From positions 1 to 9,723 of the forward strand of contig WTCH01000300.1 in the NCBI GenBank assembly GCA_013138675.1: 9,723 bases of DNA, in the 5' to 3' direction. Source of the stretch: Woeseiaceae bacterium (GTDB lineage Bacteria; Pseudomonadota; Gammaproteobacteria; Steroidobacterales; Woeseiaceae). Numbering within the stretch: the first letter of the stretch is position 1; every line of letters starts with the position of its first letter. The notes beneath the pieces were generated by a model that worked only from the letters and a program-made list of their open reading frames with translations, had not been told where the DNA came from and did no database searches. Position numbers and translations under genes: made by a program. Below are positions 1-5,956 of the stretch, piece after piece.

Positions 1-980
1 ACAAGTGTGGATTCACCCTTCTCGAGAGTACCGGCGAGATAAAACTGGGAACCGGATCCGGTTGCGTTGTTGAGTCGGTGCATCATCGCCGCTGGAGCCT
101 CGCGCAGCGAGAAGTTATCCATCGCATGGGCGACGTCGTTGTAGCGAACGCGTGCTTCGATAGCCAGGTCGGGTGAGACGTCGAGGCCGAACTGGGCGCC
201 GTACATTTCCGTGTCGATGTAGATGATGTCCATCGGCAATGCAGGCGTGCCGGTTTCACCCGTATCAAGCAGTCCTGCGAATACCATAAACCGCCGGCCA
301 TCGTCAGCGTAGGAGTAACTCAGATCGTAGCGGTCGCGAGACAGGCGCGTCGGCCGCATCGTTCCTTCCGGCGTCTGAATATCGTTGCCGTCATCAAACT
401 CGGCGACTCCCGACACCCGGTGATTTGCGTTTGCGAGAGTTAGCCTCGCAGCCGACGTGCTGATATCCCCATTGTCCGAGTAGCGGGTTCCGAGCATGCC
501 GGACAGGCCAAATTCTTCACTCCCGAATTCTCCACGCGACGTACGGGTACTGATGTGGCCGCCAATGGCTTCGGGTGCCAGCGACACGCTAGCGACCCCG
601 CGCGACACGACGAGCTCTTCCGTCATCATCGGCGACATATAGGAAAGCGGTGCATCCATCGCGTTCGGTCCACCGGAAATCACGCCGAGCTGGTCAATGT
701 CCACGGCAACGCGGTCGCCATACATGCCACGGTATTGCGCAATGCCCGTAATTGGACCATTGCGGTTCACCGAGGCGCCCGGAATATCTCGCAGCGCGGC
801 GGCTGTATCGACGAGCAGCTCTCGCTCTACTTCGATACGTGCCGAACTTGTCGCCACCGAACGACCGACAACGACGATTTCATCTGCGTCTTCCTCATTG
901 CCGCGAGGTTCATCGTCTGCCAGGACGAAGATCGGCAATATCGTGAGACTGGCGACTGCCACCCTCTTTGTAATGTTCAT
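1..980 (-). CDS. TonB-dependent outer-membrane receptor, N-terminal part (runs off left edge)
   Basis: The first 326 residues of a TonB-dependent receptor are present; the C-terminal barrel lies beyond the window. The ATG at 980 follows a good ribosome site (AGGAG at 989-993, 8 nt away). Residues 1-21 look like a signal peptide (basic MNITKR, hydrophobic core, likely cut after VLA). DEIVVVG at residues 33-39 resembles a TonB box. A plug domain spans about 50-150, with RGMYGDRVAVDID (84-96), a GGPNAMDAPLSYMSP segment (103-117) and an EELVVSRG-type strand (121-128); barrel strands follow. Such receptors import a metal chelate or other ligand using TonB/ExbBD energy. The MDxPLSY stretch resembles, from memory, copper-associated OprC/NosA-like receptors. 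With the His-rich DUF2946-like gene 74 bp upstream, a copper or other metal substrate is my inference. The receptor family is secure; the ligand is not. Confidence 0.9.
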   Translation of the reverse strand, partial: MNITKRVAVASLTILPIFVLADDEPRGNEEDADEIVVVGRSVATSSARIEVERELLVDTAAALRDIPGASVNRNGPITGIAQYRGMYGDRVAVDIDQLGVISGGPNAMDAPLSYMSPMMTEELVVSRGVASVSLAPEAIGGHISTRTSRGEFGSEEFGLSGMLGTRYSDNGDISTSAARLTLANANHRVSGVAEFDDGNDIQTPEGTMRPTRLSRDRYDLSYSYADDGRRFMVFAGLLDTGETGTPALPMDIIYIDTEMYGAQFGLDVSPDLAIEARVRYNDVAHAMDNFSLREAPAAMMHRLNNATGSGSQFYLAGTLEKGESTL

Positions 981-988
981 AAGTCTTA

Positions 989-993
989 CTCCT
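989..993 (-). promoter_or_regulatory. Ribosome binding site of the TonB-dependent receptor
   Basis: AGGAG on the minus strand, 8 nt before the ATG at 980. It fixes the receptor start and so supports the signal-peptide reading of its N-terminus. Confidence 0.7.
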
Positions 994-1009
994 GAAAAGC
1001 ACGGGTTCT

Positions 1010-1044
1010 CGCAGCAACAATCGTTGCGCGATGATCAGTTGCTG
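1010..1044 (-). other. Competing hairpin arms between the DUF2946-like gene and the receptor
   Basis: Within the 74-bp gap, CAGCAAC (plus strand 1012-1018) can pair with GTTGCTG at 1038-1044 or, through its GCAAC core, with GTTGC at 1023-1027. The two pairings exclude each other because they share one arm. The short form extends to a CGC/GCG stem with one bulged A (1010-1030). No T-run follows, so it is not an intrinsic terminator. It could affect RNA stability or the relative expression of the two genes, or be chance. Confidence 0.3.
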
Positions 1045-1054
1045 GGCGTGCAGA

Positions 1055-1441
1055 TCAGGCAGGCGGGTCGCGGGACCGGCTGTTCGCTGGCGTTCGCGAT
1101 TCCGGGGTGAAAAACAGATACTCGTTGTACGACGCAAGTGCCGGCGCACTTTCCGTTGACCAGGCACCATCAACAGCGATGGCCGCAGACAACAGGTGGC
1201 CAATTGGACACTGTGCTGCATCGAAGTGTGCGTCGCCGGATTCTGTGCCGTGGTGGTGATGCTGATGGCCGGATTTCGCGATGGCCATCATGAACCCCGC
1301 CGGAACCCCGGATGGGCAGAGTTCGAACAATAATCCGCTACCGGCTTTCGCAGGCATATAGCCGTCTGGAATCGCAGCGCGCAGCAACAGCGTGGCGAGC
1401 ACCCAGACCAGTGCGGGTCGGTATCGCGAAGTTCGACTCAT
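1055..1441 (-). CDS. Small His-rich DUF2946-like membrane or periplasmic protein
   Basis: 128 residues. A basic N-terminus leads into a hydrophobic segment at about 10-24 (ALVWVLATLLLRAAI), then IPDGYMPA (24-31) and FELCPSG (39-45). The middle is metal-ligand rich: H59, HHHH at 61-64, H72, C78 and H82, with CPIGH at 78-82. The order (one membrane or export segment, 'IPxGYMP', a Cys-Pro, a His cluster and a late CPxxH) fits the DUF2946-like proteins often found beside copper-type TonB receptors. Its biochemical role is not established. The cell position is inferred to be membrane-anchored or periplasmic. It is the first gene of the pair with the TonB receptor downstream. No good ribosome site precedes the ATG at 1441, so the start is less certain than the reading frame; no better-supported alternative was seen. 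Confidence 0.75.
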   Translation of the reverse strand: MSRTSRYRPALVWVLATLLLRAAIPDGYMPAKAGSGLLFELCPSGVPAGFMMAIAKSGHQHHHHGTESGDAHFDAAQCPIGHLLSAAIAVDGAWSTESAPALASYNEYLFFTPESRTPANSRSRDPPA

Positions 1442-1479
1442 GAGCGTATTAATACTAGCAAACCGTCGCCCGAGCTATG

Positions 1480-1509
1480 GGGTAATTTCCCTATCGATTC
1501 TGCGCAGAA
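1480..1509. promoter_or_regulatory. Two short palindromes upstream of the DUF2946-like/receptor unit
   Basis: The 71-bp gap upstream of the DUF2946-like gene holds a perfect 12-bp palindrome, TTCTGCGCAGAA (1498-1509), and a near-palindrome, GGGTAATTTCCC (1480-1491). Both lie 39-68 bp before the start codon, where an operator would be expected. No known regulator box was recognised. The first also sits just after the stop of the LON-domain gene, but it has no loop or T-run and so is not a convincing terminator. Confidence 0.3.
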
Positions 1510-1512
1510 ACC

Positions 1513-2100
1513 CTATCCGCCCGTAGCGGGCAGTCGCGCCGCATCGAGCAATTCCTGCACGATACGCAAACGATCGACAGGATCGCTGCTCTCAAGGTAT
1601 TGCTGCTTTTGCTCAAGGTCTATCGGCAAAATCTCAACGAATCGACTGGCAACCCAGGACGCATCATCCATGCGCCGCTCCAGCGACTCGTACAGTCGTC
1701 CGAGATCGTCCAGCACGCCGGCCAGAATGCTCGGCATCGACTGGTATTCGTCAGGGATCTGGACCACCGGTTCATCCGGCAGGACCTCGATACTGCCGAC
1801 GTTGAGTCCGTTGGTTTCGCGAAAACTCGAAATCACGCGAAACCGATGCAAGCCGACGGCAGTGACACCAAGCAGGCCGTCGCTGCCCTGGTACCAGTCG
1901 GTAATACGTGCCAGGGTGCCGACCTCATGCGTGGTGGCCAAGCCTGCCTCATGACCATCCCGAATCAAAAGTACGCCGAACGGCGAATCTGCCTTCACGC
2001 AATCGCTGACCATGGTCAGGTACCGTGGCTCGAAAATCCGTAGCGGCAGCGGCCCGCCCGGAAACAACACGGTATGCAATGGAAACAGCGGAACCTGCAC
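1513..2100 (-). CDS. LON substrate-binding (N-terminal) domain protein
   Basis: 195 residues. It opens with PLFPLHTVLFPGGPLPLRIFEPRYLTM (4-30), the hallmark of the LON substrate-binding domain, followed by FGVLLI (41-46), VGTLARI (60-66) and the GVxxVGxxRFRV pattern (78-89) of the beta-rich core. An alpha-helical tail runs from about 118 to 185. The ATPase and serine-lysine protease domains of Lon are absent, and at this length it matches the stand-alone LON-domain proteins common in Proteobacteria, whose exact role is unknown. A binding or adaptor role is inference. The start is GTG at 2100, backed by AGGAAAGG at 2103-2110; no in-frame ATG fits as well, since the domain begins immediately. 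It is the last gene of the membrane protein-mpl-LON series, 51 bp after mpl. Confidence 0.88.
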   Translation of the reverse strand: MQVPLFPLHTVLFPGGPLPLRIFEPRYLTMVSDCVKADSPFGVLLIRDGHEAGLATTHEVGTLARITDWYQGSDGLLGVTAVGLHRFRVISSFRETNGLNVGSIEVLPDEPVVQIPDEYQSMPSILAGVLDDLGRLYESLERRMDDASWVASRFVEILPIDLEQKQQYLESSDPVDRLRIVQELLDAARLPATGG

Positions 2101-2102
2101 AA

Positions 2103-2110
2103 CCTTTCCT
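2103..2110 (-). promoter_or_regulatory. Ribosome binding site fixing the GTG start of the LON-domain gene
   Basis: The minus strand reads AGGAAAGG, with the AGGA core 6 nt before GTG at 2100. Together with the LON motif starting at residue 4, it supports the non-ATG start. Confidence 0.65.
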
Positions 2111-2151
2111 GGTGACGCCCTGTATCTATGAGTATAGACGTCGTGCGAAAT

Positions 2152-3522
2152 TCAGCTGCGGCGCGTTCTCTGCAGCACAGCCGTGAGTGTCTGTCGCGCA
2201 GATCCGAAGCCGCCATTGCTCATGAAAACGACCTGATCGCCCGACAAGACCTTGCCGGACATGTCAGTCACGAGCTTGTCGTAATCGTCGAACAGCCGAA
2301 GTCGTTCGCCGAGCGGCGCGAGAGATGCTTCGAAGTTGGCGTCCATCCCGGAAGGACGGTACATCCAGATGAGGTCCGCCTCGCCCAGCGACGCAGCCAG
2401 CGCATCGTTGTGCACACCGAGTTTCATCGTATTCGAACGTGGTTCGATTGCGATGACGATGCGCTGTGCGGGATAGCGTCGCTTCATTGCGGCGATCGAC
2501 CGGCGAATTGCCGTCGGGTGGTGTGCGAAGTCGTCGTATATTGCAATATCTGCGACCGTCGCCGTGCGCTCCATACGCCGTTTGACACCCTCGAAACGTG
2601 ACATCGCGGCAAGAGACTGCTGCAGCGTGACACCCGCCGAACGCGCGGCAGCCATCGCCGCCAGGGCGTTCTCCAGGTTGTGGCGGCCACCGAGCTTCCA
2701 GCGAACCTCGCCCGAATTGCCGTCCGGATCTGTCACAACGATACGACGCTCCGCAGCGTCGTTGAATGTCGCCGTCCAGTCGGCATCCTTGCCGGTTCCG
2801 AATGTCTCAACCGGCGTCCAGCAGCCTTGCGCTATGAGCTTGGCCAGGTTCTCATCGGCATGGTTGCTGATGATGCGCCCACTTGATGGCACGGTGCGCA
2901 AGAGTTGGTGGAACTGCCACAGAATCGCATCAACATCCTTGTAGATATCCGCGTGATCGAATTCGAGATTGTTGAGCACCAGGGTGCGTGGTCCGTAGTG
3001 TACGAATTTGGCGCGTTTGTCGAAAAACGCCGTGTCGTACTCGTCTGCCTCGACGACAAAATATTTCGAGTCGCCGAAGCTCGCTGAGACACCGAAATTG
3101 GTCGGTATGCCACCGATCAGGAAGCCCGGCGCAAGGCCCGCATCCTGGAGAATCCACGCAAGCATACTGGCGCCCGTCGTTTTCCCGTGCGTGCCCGCGA
3201 CAGCCAGCACGTGACGATCACGCAGGACGTTGTCTGCGAGCCAGCGGGGTCCCGAGGTATGCGGGATGCCAAGGTCGAGCATCGCCTCAACGGCCTCATT
3301 ACCGCGACTCATGACATTGCCAACGACGATGCAGTCCGGCTTCGGGTCGAGTTGTGCCGCGTCAAACCCCTCGTAAATCTCGATGCCGAGTTCCCTGAGC
3401 TGGGTACTCATCGGCGGGTACACGGCGTCGTCGCATCCGGTCACCTTGAATCCGGCGGCACGTGCGAGCGCAGCAACACCGCCCATGAATGTTCCGCAGA
3501 TTCCCAATATGTGTATGTGCAT
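2152..3522 (-). CDS. mpl: UDP-N-acetylmuramate:L-alanyl-gamma-D-glutamyl-meso-diaminopimelate ligase (murein peptide recycling)
   Basis: 456 residues, the usual Mpl length. This cytosolic Mur-type ligase joins recovered tripeptide (L-Ala-D-Glu-mesoDAP) to UDP-MurNAc using ATP, re-feeding peptidoglycan synthesis. The N-terminal nucleotide-binding fold starts MHIHILGICGTFMGG (1-15), the form typical of Mpl rather than MurC. The ATP P-loop GTHGKTT is at 110-116, EADEYD at 158-163, LNNLEFDHADIY at 183-194, the central RHNLENALAA at 280-289, and YDDFAHHPTAI of the C-terminal domain at 329-339. All the expected catalytic blocks appear intact. The ATG at 3522 lies 8 bp after the stop of the upstream membrane-protein gene and has little ribosome site of its own, suggesting translational coupling. 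A further gene follows 51 bp downstream. Its presence implies DAP-type peptidoglycan and active wall recycling. Confidence 0.96.
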   Translation of the reverse strand: MHIHILGICGTFMGGVAALARAAGFKVTGCDDAVYPPMSTQLRELGIEIYEGFDAAQLDPKPDCIVVGNVMSRGNEAVEAMLDLGIPHTSGPRWLADNVLRDRHVLAVAGTHGKTTGASMLAWILQDAGLAPGFLIGGIPTNFGVSASFGDSKYFVVEADEYDTAFFDKRAKFVHYGPRTLVLNNLEFDHADIYKDVDAILWQFHQLLRTVPSSGRIISNHADENLAKLIAQGCWTPVETFGTGKDADWTATFNDAAERRIVVTDPDGNSGEVRWKLGGRHNLENALAAMAAARSAGVTLQQSLAAMSRFEGVKRRMERTATVADIAIYDDFAHHPTAIRRSIAAMKRRYPAQRIVIAIEPRSNTMKLGVHNDALAASLGEADLIWMYRPSGMDANFEASLAPLGERLRLFDDYDKLVTDMSGKVLSGDQVVFMSNGGFGSARQTLTAVLQRTRRS

Positions 3523-3530
3523 GCGGTAAC

Positions 3531-4034
3531 TCAGGGAGAAGAAGACATGACGTTGTACAGGACGAATTGAAGGACGAAAACGCTAATTGCGATCAGGATA
3601 CCAACGTACCAGTGCCGATCGATAGCGCGTGCAATGATATGCCCTTCGACCGGCACGGACCATAGCAAAATCAGTTGCGCGACCAGTGCAGAAATTGACT
3701 GGCCCAGAAAGGGTGTGAACAAAACAAACTCGGCAACAAACGCAAGCGAAATCAGCGCTCCGCAGCCCAGAATCGCCGAGATTGTCTGCAATACGCGAGG
3801 CGAATGGCCGCTGACAACGACGACGGCTGCGTAACAAAGAATCCCGACCAGGTTGGCAAACAGCCCGACGAGGAAGTCACTTTCGTCGAATCGCTCAATG
3901 AGCGCCAGCGCCGCCAGCGATGAGAATAACCAGAGACCGACGATCAGTGTGAACAGAACCGCAGAGCGCGGAATGCTGTCCGGCCCTTTGCGCAGCAGCA
4001 CAATATCGAAGAGCGTTCTAACGAGTGGCAGCAC
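3531..4034 (-). CDS. Predicted inner-membrane protein of unknown function, five hydrophobic segments
   Basis: 167 residues. Hydrophobic stretches fall at about 24-46, 55-75, 84-106, 112-128 and 143-161, separated by short loops, so an integral inner-membrane protein is likely. LLRKGPDSIPRS (13-24) precedes the first segment, and SVPVEGHIIARAID (126-139) lies between the last two. I recall similar small Yip1-like membrane proteins with an 'LLRKGPxxxP' start in gammaproteobacteria, but this is not a firm family assignment. No catalytic motif is visible. The start is taken as GTG at 4034; a frame stop lies 10-12 bases upstream and the ribosome site is poor (AGGGA about 15 nt away). A second GTG at residue 12 is possible. 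It leads the unit with mpl 8 bp downstream, which hints at a wall or envelope connection only by context. Confidence 0.75.
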   Translation of the reverse strand: MLPLVRTLFDIVLLRKGPDSIPRSAVLFTLIVGLWLFSSLAALALIERFDESDFLVGLFANLVGILCYAAVVVVSGHSPRVLQTISAILGCGALISLAFVAEFVLFTPFLGQSISALVAQLILLWSVPVEGHIIARAIDRHWYVGILIAISVFVLQFVLYNVMSSSP

Positions 4035-4089
4035 GTAGTGGAATCATCCCTGGTTCGGAAGCGCAATCGTCACATGTTAACCTGCAGCC

Positions 4090-5163
4090 ATGCCCGAATT
4101 CACGCTAGTTGAACAACCGGCTTCAATAGCCGCAGACCTTGGTAAACACGACTACGTCGGCGTTGACACCGAATTCATGCGCGAGAAGACCTTCTTTGCA
4201 GAGCTTTGCCTCGTACAGGTTGCGACGGGCGAGACCATCTATTGTGTCGATCCGCTGAGCGATCACAGCATGGATGAGTTCTGGCCTGCGCTGATGCGCG
4301 ACACCTGGGTCGTCCATTCCGGTCGCCAGGATATTGAGGTTGTCTACCAGACATCCGGCAAGATTCCCGGCAGGCTTTTTGACACGCAGATTGCCGCTGG
4401 ATTGCTCGGTCATGCACCACAAATGGGCTACGCAACATTGATCAAAGAGCTCTTCGACGTCGAGATCGAGAAGACACATACCCGCGCCAACTGGTCGAAG
4501 CGCCCGTTGCTCGATGCATTTCTCGAATACGCTGCCGAAGACGTCGAGCACCTGCTTCCTGCCTATGAAGCCCTTGCCGAACAACTCGACAAGAAGGGAC
4601 GGCTTGGCTGGGCCGAAGAAGATTCGGCGCTGCTGCTCAACCCGGCGCTGTACGACGTCGACCCGAAGCTCGCCGTCGACCGCATGAAAGGCGCACGCAA
4701 CCTCCGCGGCAAGCGACGTGCTGTAGCGGCACGCCTCGCCGCCTGGCGTGAAACTGAAGCTCTGCGGGCGAATCGACCGCGCCAGTGGATTGCGAAGGAC
4801 AGTGCATTGCTTGAAGTCGCGGCCTGCATGCCAGTCAGTATCGAGGCGCTCGGCAAAATCGACGGCATGCCTGCCGGGCTGATTCGACGCTCCGGGGAAA
4901 GAATCCTCGCCGCTTTATCGGCGTCCGGTGGAGACGACAACAACTATCGCCCGCCCGCGGCACCCGACGAAGAACAGAAAGCGATACTGAAATCAGTACA
5001 GAAGCAGGTAGCCGAGTGTGCCGCAGACCTTGGGCTCGCCGCAGAAACCGTGGCTTCGAAACGCGATCTTTCCGCCGTCATTATGGGCGGAGATCGTACG
5101 TCGAAGGTGCTTAGTGGATGGCGGCGCGCACTGGTCGGGGACCAGCTTCTCGAATTACTGTAG
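4090..5163 (+). CDS. rnd: Ribonuclease D
   Basis: 357 residues, close to E. coli RNase D (375). This 3'-to-5' exoribonuclease trims tRNA precursors and other structured RNAs in the cytosol. The DEDDy exonuclease domain covers about 1-170. Metal-binding acidic residues are visible: D26 and E28 in GVDTEF, D81 in HSGRQD, and D151 with catalytic Y147 in EYAAED. An HRDC RNA-binding domain follows at about 207-285 (KRRAVAARLAAWRETEA to IRRSGERIL). The C-terminal part (290-357) corresponds to the second helical domain of the family. No key residue is missing. The ATG at 4090 has only a weak ribosome site. The gene is divergent from the membrane protein-mpl unit across 55 bp and convergent with adk. 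Its TAG stop lies inside the outer end of the palindrome at 5159-5209. Confidence 0.95.
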   Translation: MPEFTLVEQPASIAADLGKHDYVGVDTEFMREKTFFAELCLVQVATGETIYCVDPLSDHSMDEFWPALMRDTWVVHSGRQDIEVVYQTSGKIPGRLFDTQIAAGLLGHAPQMGYATLIKELFDVEIEKTHTRANWSKRPLLDAFLEYAAEDVEHLLPAYEALAEQLDKKGRLGWAEEDSALLLNPALYDVDPKLAVDRMKGARNLRGKRRAVAARLAAWRETEALRANRPRQWIAKDSALLEVAACMPVSIEALGKIDGMPAGLIRRSGERILAALSASGGDDNNYRPPAAPDEEQKAILKSVQKQVAECAADLGLAAETVASKRDLSAVIMGGDRTSKVLSGWRRALVGDQLLELL

Positions 5164-5209
5164 GGGGCCCTTCAGGGCCGAAGTCTTCGGGCCTGAAGGC
5201 CCTCCTACA
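5159..5209. repeat. Inverted pair of REP-like units bridging the rnd and adk stop codons
   Basis: A 51-bp palindrome: a left arm (5159-5182), a 3-nt centre (GTC) and a right arm (5186-5209). The 24 positions give 21 Watson-Crick pairs, one G-T and two mismatches. Each arm is also a small hairpin: TGTAGGG + GGCCC-TTCA-GGGCC + GAA on the plus strand, and TGTAGGA + GGGCC-TTCA-GGCCC + GAA on the minus strand. Two REP-like units thus sit in inverted order, as in BIME-type arrangements. A third unit of the same design lies near 9516. No T-run follows on either strand, so it is not a textbook intrinsic terminator, although it could still halt or protect both convergent transcripts. Confidence 0.85.
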
Positions 5210-5855
5210 ATAACGTCTCCACAAGTCTCGTGTAAACGTCATCGATTGACCCGTCCGCGTCGACGGTCTTGAGTTGATCTCGCTTGCGGTAGAACTCCAC
5301 GAGCGGCTCGGTTCGCGTCCGGTACACGTCGAGACGATTGCTGATTGTCTCCTCGTTGTCGTCCTCGCGATGAACCAACTCACCACCGGCGTTAGCGCAC
5401 TCATCCAGCTCTTCCCGGGACGAAAAATAGACGTTCAGGAGCTTACCCGTTACGGAGCAGGTGCGGCGGCCCGTGAGGCGCTTCATCAGGATGTCAAAGT
5501 CGACGTCCATGAGCACAGCAGCATCGAGCGGCGTGCCGAGCTGGTCGAGTAACTCTGTGAGATCGAGTGCCTGTTGCTCGGTGCGTGGGAAGCCGTCGAG
5601 AATAAAACCGTCCTGGGCATCCGCCCTGGCAAGGCGTTCGCTGATAATGCCGAGCACGATGTCGTCAGAAACGAGGTTGCCCGCATCGATGATGCCCTTT
5701 GCCTGCTGGCCGAATCGAGTCCCCGCCGCAACGGCTTCACGAAGCATGTCACCTGTTGAAATATGCGGGATGTTCTTGTCGACCATCAATTTCTTGGCCT
5801 GCGTGCCCTTGCCGGAGCCGGGCGCGCCGAGCAGTACGATGCGCATTTCTGTCAT
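5205..5855 (-). CDS. adk: Adenylate kinase with a degenerate zinc-type lid
   Basis: 216 residues, the long-form bacterial length. This cytosolic enzyme catalyses AMP + ATP = 2 ADP. The P-loop GAPGSGKGTQ is at 10-19, the AMP-binding STGDMLR at 33-39, DGFPR at 87-91, and the lid opens with GRR at 129-131. The lid (about 129-166) carries C133, T136, C153 and A156, which is exactly the spacing C-x2-C-x16-C-x2-C of zinc-binding adenylate kinases with two of the four ligands replaced. Catalytic arginines and REDDNEET (163-170) are intact. The start is ATG at 5855; M4 is an alternative, and neither has a clear ribosome site. It is convergent with rnd and divergent from pfp. Its TAG stop is part of the palindrome downstream. 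Adk beside pfp and hppA fits an adenylate/pyrophosphate energy neighbourhood. Confidence 0.97.
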   Translation of the reverse strand: MTEMRIVLLGAPGSGKGTQAKKLMVDKNIPHISTGDMLREAVAAGTRFGQQAKGIIDAGNLVSDDIVLGIISERLARADAQDGFILDGFPRTEQQALDLTELLDQLGTPLDAAVLMDVDFDILMKRLTGRRTCSVTGKLLNVYFSSREELDECANAGGELVHREDDNEETISNRLDVYRTRTEPLVEFYRKRDQLKTVDADGSIDDVYTRLVETLL

Positions 5856-5876
5856 CCGAATGTACTAAGCGCGGCT

Positions 5877-5905
5877 ACGCTACCGGCTATGAGGTGGGAG
5901 GTCAA
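5877..5905 (-). promoter_or_regulatory. Candidate sigma-70 promoter of adk
   Basis: The minus strand reads TTGACC (5900-5905), a 17-bp spacer, then TAGCGT (5877-5882), 22 bp before the adk ATG. The -35 matches TTGACA at five of six positions; the -10 keeps only T, A and the final T. Spacing and position are right but the -10 is weak. Confidence 0.35.
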
Positions 5906-5938
5906 TCAGTGATATCCTCGCACGCCTCAACCCCATCA

Positions 5939-5948
5939 GATTGGAGAT
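5939..5948 (+). promoter_or_regulatory. Ribosome binding site of pfp
   Basis: GATTGGAGAT ends 8 nt before the ATG at 5957 and contains GGAG. The identical 10-mer precedes hppA at 7341-7350. It decides the pfp start, because the reading frame stays open far upstream into adk without a comparable site. Confidence 0.65.
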
Positions 5949-5956
5949 TTCGGAGC

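Noticed and set aside
555..1110. Plus-strand open frames of 146 and 137 codons
   Set aside because: They are antisense to the TonB receptor and the DUF2946-like gene, are Arg/Ser/His-rich, and have no motifs. The minus-strand reading gives a signal peptide, TonB box and plug domain.
1600..2601. Plus-strand open frames opposite the LON-domain gene and mpl
   Set aside because: The minus-strand genes have clear family motifs; the opposite frames show none.
5159..5209. Bidirectional intrinsic terminator
   Set aside because: The stem is strong, but neither side has a T-run, so the rho-independent label is not supported; it is kept as a repeat.
5699..5956. In-frame N-terminal extension of pfp by 86 codons
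   Set aside because: It runs antisense through adk, has no ribosome site, and its residues do not resemble a phosphofructokinase. Family similarity and a ribosome site both begin at the ATG at 5957.
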